Below are positions 15,342 to 21,286 of a stretch of 21,286 nucleotides of DNA, in pieces. How positions within the stretch are numbered: the first letter of the stretch is position 1; every line of letters starts with the position of its first letter. Source of the stretch: Promethearchaeota archaeon (lineage in GTDB: Archaea > Asgardarchaeota > Lokiarchaeia > Sigynarchaeales > SOKP01); the NCBI GenBank assembly GCA_019057975.1, contig JAHLWJ010000040.1, forward strand, positions 1 to 21,286, given 5' to 3'. The notes below the pieces were generated by a model that made no database searches, was not told the origin of the DNA, and saw only the letters and a list, made by a program, of their open reading frames with translations. Both the position numbers and the translations under genes were made by a program.

Positions 15342-16683
15342 TTTTTACACCTTTAGCAGAAAATAAAAAACCTTCCTTTAATGTCATTTTTTCAAGTTTA
15401 CTTATATTAGTTAAAATTCCACATTCTATTGGATATTTCCCTGATATGGAGGGAAGATTACCTACTAATAAACTAGATTCTTTCCATCCTAACTCCCATT
15501 TATTTATTAATTGAGACAGAAATACACCCGTTTTTTCAGGGCTATTTAAAAATTTATTAGCAAAGGCTTTGTTATAAGGAATAATGAAGTCTAATATGCG
15601 ATTAAGCTCTTCTTTATCAACTATTTCTGTACCAATTGAATTAGATAAGGATATTTCATTATAGTCATCATTATTTTCTTCGTTTTCTTTAAAAAAGCCT
15701 AAAAATTCTTCATTTAATATGGGAAGGAAGGAGGATATGCAATCATTTGAGAATATATTCTCTAATTCATACCAATTCTTTAAATTAAACAGATTCATTA
15801 TTTGTTTCATACGCTTAGGATAAATTCCTTTATCAATTAATGATAAATTTTGTTTTATTGCTAAGTCAGTAACTTCATGATAACGTGAAAACTCATGTGC
15901 AATTTTAGATTTGGTTTTCAATAAAATTTGCTTAATCGCAGGCTCATCATATTTTTCAGTAATAATATCCAAATCTTTGATGATTTGGTCAATTTTATCA
16001 AGAAGATTTACCCATTCTAAAACCTCTCCTCTGTTAATTGCTTGCTCAATAATTTCTTGTAATAAAAAACCTAATTGCTGAACATGTTGGTATGTTTTGA
16101 TATCTAATCCTTTTCCTTCATATATTGAATGCATTAATATGGCTCTGGATAATTTTTCGATTAGATCAGGTTCCAAATCTTTTTCAAGTTTAAGGATTGA
16201 ATTAAAAATTGTCGCACCAGAATCAGTTAGATGATATCGAATACCTCTCCTTTTAATTATGCCATTAATTCTCAATTTACGCAAATCTACTGAAAGTCTT
16301 TTAATTTCTGAGCCAAAAATATGTTTAACTTGATCTTCTATTTCATTTTTTGTTAAATATTTATCTCCATTTTGGTGCATGATTTTTAAGACATGAAAAA
16401 ACCTATAGTATGTGACTTTATTTGATAATGTTCTAAATATTTGATAGAGTTTCTCTAATTTTGATGGTAAATTTGAATAAATTCCATATAAATCACTTAA
16501 ATCTTGATATCTCTCACAAACATTATGATTATTGTCTAAAATCTCTTTATAATCTTTTAAATATTGAGAAAATAAAGAGCTAAAATTTAATTTCTTAATT
16601 TCCTTACTAAATTCTGTATTTAATAGATTGTAAAACGCGGTAAGAATATATTCTTTTTTTTGAATATTTTTACTATCTTCCAT
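15331..16683 (-). CDS. Putative kleisin-like SMC subunit, JetA/MukF-like position
   Basis: The 450-residue first gene of the SMC operon. Residues about 92-163 form a winged helix: YYRFFHVLKIMHQN, a helix through NEIEDQVKHIF, the recognition helix RLSVDLRKLRINGI, and a wing ending in YHLTDSG. A long helical stretch follows (about 165-310). The C-terminus (390-440) has a second small wing-like segment. An N-terminal winged helix followed by helices is how MukF/JetA kleisins are built, and the gene's place before the kite and SMC genes matches jetA. No database family is recognised. The frame is open for about 34 codons upstream of the ATG (to about 16785) and that stretch looks protein-like, but it offers no ATG, GTG or TTG. 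The annotated start is the only standard one and has no clear Shine-Dalgarno site. Confidence 0.7.
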   Translation of the reverse strand: MEDSKNIQKKEYILTAFYNLLNTEFSKEIKKLNFSSLFSQYLKDYKEILDNNHNVCERYQDLSDLYGIYSNLPSKLEKLYQIFRTLSNKVTYYRFFHVLKIMHQNGDKYLTKNEIEDQVKHIFGSEIKRLSVDLRKLRINGIIKRRGIRYHLTDSGATIFNSILKLEKDLEPDLIEKLSRAILMHSIYEGKGLDIKTYQHVQQLGFLLQEIIEQAINRGEVLEWVNLLDKIDQIIKDLDIITEKYDEPAIKQILLKTKSKIAHEFSRYHEVTDLAIKQNLSLIDKGIYPKRMKQIMNLFNLKNWYELENIFSNDCISSFLPILNEEFLGFFKENEENNDDYNEISLSNSIGTEIVDKEELNRILDFIIPYNKAFANKFLNSPEKTGVFLSQLINKWELGWKESSLLVGNLPSISGKYPIECGILTNISKLEKMTLKEGFLFSAKGVKNEN

Positions 16684-17129
16684 AAACTCAGAATATAATT
16701 GATTAAAATTTTTTTGAAATAATTCAAATACAAATTGAACTTCTGATCTGCCTAATTTTTTTTTTATTTCGTTATTAGAAATAATTCATAACCTCTACTT
16801 TCTGAATTAGTATTAGTTCTTTTGAAGTTCTTATCTTCCATTTTTTCTTAATCCTTCCATGATCATACTCAACTAAATATATTTAAATAAAAAATAAAAA
16901 AATCTTAGACTCTTTTAATTTATTTAAAAAACTAAGAAAATTCGTTCTTATAAAGAGTTGAAACCAACCCTTAGTTTTCAAATATTATTTATTCATCTAA
17001 TATATAAATACTTTATTGTGAATACCAAAATGATCAAACTTTTTTTTTAGTCGTCCAATTACTCATTTTAAATAACTAATTTTAAATTATATATTTACTC
17101 ATTAATATTTAAAAAGAAGTGATTTTTTT
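16684..17129. promoter_or_regulatory. Divergent intergenic region between SMC operon and CARF regulator
   Basis: This 446-bp AT-rich stretch holds no complete gene. It must contain the outward promoters of the SMC operon (minus) and the CARF gene (plus). A frame continuous with the first SMC-operon gene runs to about 16785 without a standard start codon. On the plus side TTTAAATTATATATT (17081-17095) can serve as TATA box, and TTACTCATT is repeated at 17059-17067 and 17095-17103. The arrangement suits a regulator controlling both itself and the operon. Confidence 0.5.
17059..17103 (+). promoter_or_regulatory. TTACTCATT direct repeats around a TATA-like box
   Basis: TTACTCATT occurs at 17059-17067 and again at 17095-17103, 36 bp apart, flanking the AT box at 17081-17095 upstream of the CARF gene. 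Identical 9-mers around a promoter suggest operator sites for a winged-helix protein, possibly the CARF protein itself. AT-rich sequence weakens the inference. Confidence 0.3.
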
Positions 17130-17945
17130 ATGGAAAATTTTCAGAGAATAATAATGGTATCACCAGTAGGATTAGAAAAAGATAGAGTTTTAGCTGGTCT
17201 TAAAACTTTTGGTGTTACAAATATATATCTTATTCAAAGTATAGAGAAGAAAAACGCCGAAAAGAGATTAGCGGATACGGTAAGAAAGTTTGCGAGTGAT
17301 CTTAAAGTATATCTTGAGAAAATAATGGCTGATATTTATATAAAAGAAGCTAATATTACGAATCTTAAAGATTGTTTAAGAGTTCTTAGTGAAATTATTA
17401 AAGAAGAAAAAAAATATCATACTAAAAAAATTTATATTAATATTGGCACATCTTCAAAAATTTTTGCTGTTGCTGCTGTATATATTTCTGGTTTAGATCC
17501 TTCTTTAATTATTCCTTTTTATGTAAAAACTTCAAATTACTTAATTCAAGATTTCATTGAAATCTTAGAGAATCAAGAAAATTTTAAAAATGAAAAAGAA
17601 ATAATTAATAGACTTATTAAATTAAAGGAAGATTTTGATAGGAGTGGTTGGACAACTGGTAAATATGAAGTTAGTTTAATCCCAGCACTACCTTTTAAAA
17701 ATTTTTCTGAATTCCAGAAAGAAATATTTCAGGAAATATCTAAAAACAATAATAAATGTCGGCTACAGGATTTAATAAAAAATTTAAAGTCTGAGGATAT
17801 AATGGAGAGATCTTTTCGTTCCAAATTATCATATGCTTTGCGAGACTTATTAGATTACGGGATAGTAAAAAAAGGTTGGGAAGGTAGGAAAAAATATTTA
17901 ATTCTTACTGAAATTGGTGAAATATTTAGCAAGTTCCTTATTTAA
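17130..17945 (+). CDS. CARF-winged-helix transcriptional regulator (Csa3 / HFX_2341-like)
   Basis: A 271-residue two-domain protein. The N-terminal Rossmann-like CARF domain (about 1-145) opens with IIMVSPVGLEKDRVL, which matches the start of archaeal DUF6293/HFX_2341-type regulators. It carries the ligand-loop strand YINIGTSSKIFAVAAVYI (102-119), equivalent to the NxxGGTK loop that binds cyclic oligoadenylates in CARF proteins. The C-terminal domain (about 190-271) is a winged helix: FQKEIFQEISK, a helix around 210-222, the recognition helix FRSKLSYALRDLLDYGIV, and the wing GWEGRKKYLILTEIG. GAAGTGAT (17116-17123) six bases before the ATG is a good archaeal Shine-Dalgarno site. It is divergent from the SMC operon. 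No type III CRISPR locus is in the window, so the source of any cyclic-nucleotide ligand is unknown. Confidence 0.88.
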   Translation: MENFQRIIMVSPVGLEKDRVLAGLKTFGVTNIYLIQSIEKKNAEKRLADTVRKFASDLKVYLEKIMADIYIKEANITNLKDCLRVLSEIIKEEKKYHTKKIYINIGTSSKIFAVAAVYISGLDPSLIIPFYVKTSNYLIQDFIEILENQENFKNEKEIINRLIKLKEDFDRSGWTTGKYEVSLIPALPFKNFSEFQKEIFQEISKNNNKCRLQDLIKNLKSEDIMERSFRSKLSYALRDLLDYGIVKKGWEGRKKYLILTEIGEIFSKFLI

Positions 17946-18384
17946 TTAATGAAAAAAAAATATATTAAAAATAAATTATCAATTAAGAAACATCTAATTT
18001 TGTTTAGATTTACTTAGTGAATTAATAATAGCTAAAATTTTTAAAAAATTTGATTGATTTTTATAGTATTTATAAATTTAATTTTAAAAAAAATTTAGAA
18101 AGGAATATATTCTTTTATATAAATATTTAAAAATTCCTAAATCTGCAAATCTTAAATAATTAAAGTATTTCCTGAGATTTTTTTTAGATCAATTAAATGA
18201 TTTTAGAATAGTTCATACTGGTATGAAGTATTCTTTTCAAAATACAAAAAATAAATATTTATAAATACAAAAAAATAAGATATTATTGAAGTAAATATAA
18301 TTTAAAAAAAGTAAATTAACCTTCATATTTAAAGGTTGGTATAGATAAAATAATTAGTTCATTCCATCAAAGAATAATAATGGA
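17946..18384. other. 439-bp AT-rich intergenic region
   Basis: I see no gene, RNA or clear repeat in this stretch, only long A and T runs. It must include the terminator of the CARF gene and the promoter of the ubiquitin-like gene. A weak GTTCATTCCA / TGGAATGGA near-palindrome (about 18357-18389) lies at the gene start. Confidence 0.5.
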
Positions 18385-18942
18385 ATGGATTTATTATGGA
18401 TCTATTATATTAGATCAATTCATATAAAAACTTCATATGATATTATAAAGGATAGTATGACAGAATTTAAAGATATTGTTTATATTTTAGAGAAATCTGA
18501 AAATTTTTATTTTATTATTGGTGAAAAAATCGTTAATTCAAACTTAAAAATTCAATCCACACTCCTAGAATTAGCGGATTTTTTTAATATAAATGATAAT
18601 ATTGTAATTGAGTTTTGGATTAACGATAGAATATATCATCCTAATGATAATATTAGGTTAGTAGATTTAGGATTCAATCCCCAGATTAACATAATTGAAA
18701 TAGCCAGAAGTAAATATGTTCACATTAATTCCCCTAATCTTTATTGCAGTTCGAGAGATAGAATTAGACCAATGCAAGAAATTGAAACAACTAGATTTAT
18801 TTTATATAATAATAGTAAAATAATTTATGTTTGGAAAACTCTTCTTGAAAATTTAAACAAAATAGAACAAGATCTATCTAAGTCATTTATTTTTAGGAAA
18901 AATATAGCTGATAATAAATATGAAAATGCGACTATCGAGTAG
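18385..18942 (+). CDS. Ubiquitin-like beta-grasp domain protein
   Basis: The 185-residue frame has a ubiquitin-fold pattern at about 28-108: strand DIVYILEK, strand FYFIIGEK, helix STLLELADFFNIN, then EFWINDRIYHPNDNIRLVDLGF...INIIEIAR. That last part lines up with the [20 protein letters not shown]...LHLVL half of ubiquitin. No terminal Gly-Gly is seen and about 75 residues follow the fold, so it is not a free conjugatable modifier unless processed. No E1, E2 or deubiquitinase gene is nearby. The first 24 residues look unlike the rest; ATG at 18457 (Met25) has AAGGAT just upstream and is the likelier start (161 aa). The frame remains open for 24 codons after the TAG at 18940. The fold call is by eye and the function is unknown. 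Confidence 0.6.
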   Translation: MDLLWIYYIRSIHIKTSYDIIKDSMTEFKDIVYILEKSENFYFIIGEKIVNSNLKIQSTLLELADFFNINDNIVIEFWINDRIYHPNDNIRLVDLGFNPQINIIEIARSKYVHINSPNLYCSSRDRIRPMQEIETTRFILYNNSKIIYVWKTLLENLNKIEQDLSKSFIFRKNIADNKYENATIE

Positions 18943-19017
18943 ATCCGCAATGAAATTGTAGAATTAACAGAAAGTTATTTAGTAGGAATGAAAAGAAAAT
19001 TAAAAAAAATTGAATAG
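18943..19017 (+). other. In-frame extension beyond the UAG stop of the ubiquitin-like gene
   Basis: Directly after the TAG at 18940-18942 the same frame runs 24 sense codons to a second TAG at 19015. It encodes an amphipathic, charged helix-like tail (IRNEIVELTESY, then a Lys-rich end). It could be the original C-terminus cut off by a nonsense mutation, a readthrough extension, or chance. Confidence 0.35.
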
Positions 19018-19123
19018 ACATGAGAATTGTAAAGTTTGAAATATCCTAAGAATTACTATTATTATCAAAAAACAATCAGAGTGTAGCATATAAAATAAAA
19101 ACAAATAAAATTATGATATAGAG

Positions 19124-20539
19124 ATGACAAAAAGGAATATTATAAAAGATCAGCAATTAAATTGTTCGAATAGATTTAGAACACGAAATAACCACGACTT
19201 TTGTGAGCAATATTCTTCAGAATTTAATAATAACAGATTTTTACATAAGGAATCTAAATATTCTACATTAGATTTAATTGAAGATTTAAAGAGAGAAATT
19301 CAAAAACATCCTGAAATACTATCTAAGATTTTCCCTAATAGATATAAATATAATCATAAACAACTCTCTTTGTTCTGGCGTGGAGGAAAAAATGTGAATT
19401 ATGTGACAAAACTTATGTTTAAGCATAAAATAGAAAAAAACTTTACTTTAAAGGACAAAGATTTAAATTTATTAGAGGAAAGATTGAGAAAAAGGTTTGA
19501 TGATCGAGTTTCAGCTTGTTTTTATATAATAAAACAATATAAAGATTCTAAGTTTTCATTAAATCTCTTTATTGAATTGATAGAGTTAGAAATGGGTAGG
19601 ATTTCGTGTGATATTGAAGTTACATATGGAGAACTTGCTAAAATTCTTGGCAAAAACGAAGATAAAAACGAAGATTATATATATCATATAAGAAAGTATG
19701 TTTTGAGCAAAACAAATCGAAGATTTAATCCAGATTATAAATTCGATTTAGAAACCTTAGGGGAGTTTAAGATCAATCTTAGGATACTTTTAAGAGAGAG
19801 AGCAAAAGTTAGCATATCTTTTATTGATAAGTATATAAATTTGAATCCTGATTTAAAAGAATACTTATTTGAAAGAGTTACTATTAAAAATCCTCATTAT
19901 TTTGAATTGATTGATACAATCGAAAAAGCATATTGGATTGGTTTTTTATGTGCCGATGGTCAAATTACTGAAAAGAAATTTAGTTATTTGATTAGGTTTG
20001 AATTGAAAACCTCTGATCGAGATCGTCTAGTAGAATTTGCTAGAGTAATAGGTTTTGATGTTGAAAGAATAAAAGATAGGATACGATGGTATTATAATAA
20101 GATTGGTGAATTAAAAGAAAAGAAATCCTCTTATATTCAATTTAAATCTAGAGGAATGGTAAAAGACCTACTTAAAAACGGATTTTCAAGTTCAGCGAAT
20201 AATAGAGGGTTACCAGATTTTGTTTGGATATCGAAAGAAAATTTAGCTTTAGCATTTCTCTTAGGATTTTATGATGGTGATGGTAGTTGGTTTGGAGGTC
20301 GCAGTGCGGAAATTTATTCTTCTAATAAAGAATTATTAATCCAGATTAAACAAGCCTTCAAAATCGAATATCCAGTTCGGAAAACTAAAGATCAAGTAGT
20401 TGATGATCTTACAGGGCAAATTATACATAGAGTAGCACATAGAATATCCTTAGGTGCTGAACTTTTTGAAGATATGATAGGTAGCTACGATGGCAGTATG
20501 GAACGTAAACGCCCTCCTAGATTTTGCAATAAGAAATAG
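19124..20539 (+). CDS. Free-standing LAGLIDADG homing endonuclease
   Basis: A 471-residue protein with two LAGLIDADG helices in its C-terminal half: AYWIGFLCADGQI (269-281, acidic D278) and LAFLLGFYDGDGSW (376-389, acidic D386). It is thus a double-motif monomeric endonuclease with both catalytic acids present. The N-terminal 260 residues are helical and charged, without intein splice-site motifs (no N-terminal Cys/Ser block, no C-terminal His-Asn plus nucleophile). They include an NEDKNED duplication (178-184) encoded by a 12-nt tandem repeat. The N-terminal part may be a DNA-binding or target-choosing domain. The gene has no clear Shine-Dalgarno site. There is no intron or rRNA host around it, so it is a stand-alone selfish or domesticated nuclease. 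LAGLIDADG enzymes cut 14-40 bp DNA sites; the target is unknown. Confidence 0.9.
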   Translation: MTKRNIIKDQQLNCSNRFRTRNNHDFCEQYSSEFNNNRFLHKESKYSTLDLIEDLKREIQKHPEILSKIFPNRYKYNHKQLSLFWRGGKNVNYVTKLMFKHKIEKNFTLKDKDLNLLEERLRKRFDDRVSACFYIIKQYKDSKFSLNLFIELIELEMGRISCDIEVTYGELAKILGKNEDKNEDYIYHIRKYVLSKTNRRFNPDYKFDLETLGEFKINLRILLRERAKVSISFIDKYINLNPDLKEYLFERVTIKNPHYFELIDTIEKAYWIGFLCADGQITEKKFSYLIRFELKTSDRDRLVEFARVIGFDVERIKDRIRWYYNKIGELKEKKSSYIQFKSRGMVKDLLKNGFSSSANNRGLPDFVWISKENLALAFLLGFYDGDGSWFGGRSAEIYSSNKELLIQIKQAFKIEYPVRKTKDQVVDDLTGQIIHRVAHRISLGAELFEDMIGSYDGSMERKRPPRFCNKK

Positions 20540-20598
20540 CAGTTTTATTTTTAATATAAAATATTCAAAAATGATTTTTGTTCTTACATTTTTCATGC

Positions 20599-20626
20599 TT
20601 GAACTTATAAGCGGGTTGTCATTCCC
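20599..20626. repeat. Dispersed repeat, copy 2 (TTGAACT-N7-GGGTTGTCATTCCC)
   Basis: The 14-mer at 20613-20626 is identical to 2863-2876, with TTGAACT seven bases upstream instead of eight. It sits in the 244-bp gap between the homing endonuclease and the PIN gene, in the same orientation as copy 1. A TTCATTCTAT-containing stretch follows it. Confidence 0.7.
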
Positions 20627-20783
20627 ATAATACTATCAATAAATTTTCATTCTATGAGGCTTCATTCTTATGGATTCGGGATGGAATTGAATATCTTCAA
20701 TACGATATTATTTAAATTAAAATTGTTTAATATTTATTGAATCAACCAAAAAGAGTATTAAATATAAATAAAATAGAGTTAAT

Positions 20784-21236
20784 ATGAAAAAATTAAAAAT
20801 TTTTCTTGATACATCAGTATACAGCGCAATATTTGATAGTCGAGATCCAAATCGTCAAAAACTGACACAAGATTTTTGGGATACTATTGGATACTATGAT
20901 CTCTATTATTCTGAAATAAATACAGAAGAAATCAGTGCTGTTTCAGATGAAGATTTAAAAAAAAAAATGAAGGACTTATTGAAAAATGGGAAAAATATAA
21001 AAATCTCAACTGAAGTGAAAAAACTAACTCAAGTTTATATAGATGAAGGTCTTATTCCAGAAAAATATGAAAACGATGCATTATTTATTGCTTTAACTTC
21101 TGTTTATTCGTTGGATATATTAGTCAGCTGGAATTTTAAACACTTAGTGAAAAGAAAAACTCGAATAGGTGTAAATTTGATAAATCTTAAAAATGGATAT
21201 AAATCAATTGAAATTCTAGCTCCACCTGAGTTATAA
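20784..21236 (+). CDS. PIN-domain ribonuclease, VapC-like toxin
   Basis: A 150-residue PIN domain. The first strand is IFLDTSVYSAIFD with D9. E49 follows in SEINTEEI. The second acidic site is NDA (D98) in KYENDALFIALTS. The late ILVSWNFKHLV strand carries N117 where many PIN proteins have Asp, as in a widespread VapC-like subgroup that ends with an INLKNGYKSIEILAPPE-type tail, as here. PIN domains are metal-dependent RNases, most often toxins of toxin-antitoxin pairs. In this subgroup the partner is commonly the downstream gene, and a new start codon with a strong ribosome site lies 13 nt after the stop. Toxin status is inferred. Confidence 0.85.
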   Translation: MKKLKIFLDTSVYSAIFDSRDPNRQKLTQDFWDTIGYYDLYYSEINTEEISAVSDEDLKKKMKDLLKNGKNIKISTEVKKLTQVYIDEGLIPEKYENDALFIALTSVYSLDILVSWNFKHLVKRKTRIGVNLINLKNGYKSIEILAPPEL

Positions 21237-21243
21237 AGGAGGG
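21237..21243 (+). promoter_or_regulatory. Strong Shine-Dalgarno site for the gene running off the right edge
   Basis: AGGAGGG begins directly after the PIN gene stop and lies six bases before the ATG at 21250. It is the best ribosome-binding site in the window and supports translation of the partial downstream gene as part of a PIN operon. Confidence 0.75.
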
Positions 21244-21249
21244 AAAAAA

Positions 21250-21286
21250 ATGTTATATGATATTGAAAATCTATTAAAAGAAGCTA
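21250..21286 (+). CDS. Start of a gene coupled to the PIN toxin, candidate antitoxin (partial)
   Basis: Only 12 codons (MLYDIENLLKEA) are present before the window ends. The gene lies 13 nt after the PIN stop and has a strong AGGAGGG site, so it is almost certainly translated from the same message. An antitoxin role follows from position only. Confidence 0.6.
   Translation, partial: MLYDIENLLKEA

Noticed and set aside
10428..16683. Lamassu system (LmuA effector, LmuB SMC, LmuC)
   Set aside because: The first gene has no nuclease domain, the second has a tandem winged-helix pattern and the candidate effector is last. The four-gene order fits Jet/Mks-type operons better, though distant Lamassu affinity cannot be excluded without profile searches.
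17946..18384. CRISPR array or structured RNA in the long AT-rich gaps
   Set aside because: No regularly spaced identical repeats and no GC-rich stems were found here or in 16684-17129. The repetitive look comes from A and T runs.
18940..18942. UAG decoded as pyrrolysine in the ubiquitin-like gene
   Set aside because: Both the internal and the following stop are UAG, UAG also ends other genes here (the helicase and the ATPase), and no pyl genes are in the window. The readthrough observation is kept only as a low-interest finding.
19124..20539. Intein or intron-encoded endonuclease
   Set aside because: No splicing-block motifs or flanking extein sequence are present, and no split host gene or structured intron is visible around the frame.

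Overview
The window is a very AT-rich (by eye roughly 25-30% GC), gene-dense accessory region that reads as an archaeal defence island. The archaeal assignment rests on a CARF plus winged-helix regulator of the archaeal Csa3/HFX_2341 type, Shine-Dalgarno sites of the GGAGG/GGTGA kind, TATA-like AT boxes and a free-standing LAGLIDADG endonuclease. A ubiquitin-like beta-grasp protein and the base composition make an Asgard (Lokiarchaeia-like) host a reasonable guess. No rRNA, tRNA or universal marker is present to prove it, and no CRISPR array was seen.

Layout, left to right. (1) 1-2957: a two-gene minus-strand module, an OLD/SMC-like AAA ATPase with a DUF3696-type C-terminus followed by an unrecognised 290-residue partner. 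It is bracketed by a perfect 29-nt direct repeat (1-29 and 2929-2957). The left copy contains the start codon of a gene of which only 20 codons remain. (2) 3149-3619, plus strand: a small PD-(D/E)xK nuclease. (3) 3671-10265, minus strand: a protein-kinase-fold/SF1 helicase fusion, a double-HKD phospholipase-D-type nuclease overlapping it by one base, and a RibD-like deaminase. The first two match the architecture of the Mokosh type I defence system, but the kinase domain has lost its catalytic residues. (4) 10428-16683, minus strand: four overlapping genes in the order putative kleisin, putative kite (tandem winged helix), SMC ATPase, effector. The order matches JetABCD of Wadjet. The fourth protein, however, shows no TOPRIM motifs; it has an N-terminal Cys cluster and a C-terminal HEPN-type Rx4H motif. 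This is the best candidate for an undescribed system. (5) 17130-17945, plus strand: a CARF-winged-helix regulator divergent from the SMC operon across 446 bp. (6) 18385-18942: a ubiquitin-fold protein whose frame stays open for 24 codons past its UAG stop. (7) 19124-20539: a LAGLIDADG endonuclease with a long N-terminal extension. (8) 20784 to the end: a PIN-domain nuclease and the start of a closely coupled downstream gene.

Working picture (inference). The island combines a DNA-topology-sensing SMC machine with a probable RNase effector, a helicase/PLD nuclease pair with a deaminase beside it, an ATPase-driven two-gene module, and single-gene nucleases. The CARF protein could couple one or more of these to cyclic-oligonucleotide signalling. 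A near-identical sequence (TTGAACT, 7-8 nt, then GGGTTGTCATTCCC) at 2848-2876 and 20599-20626 brackets the whole 3-20.6 kb segment in direct orientation and may mark its boundaries.
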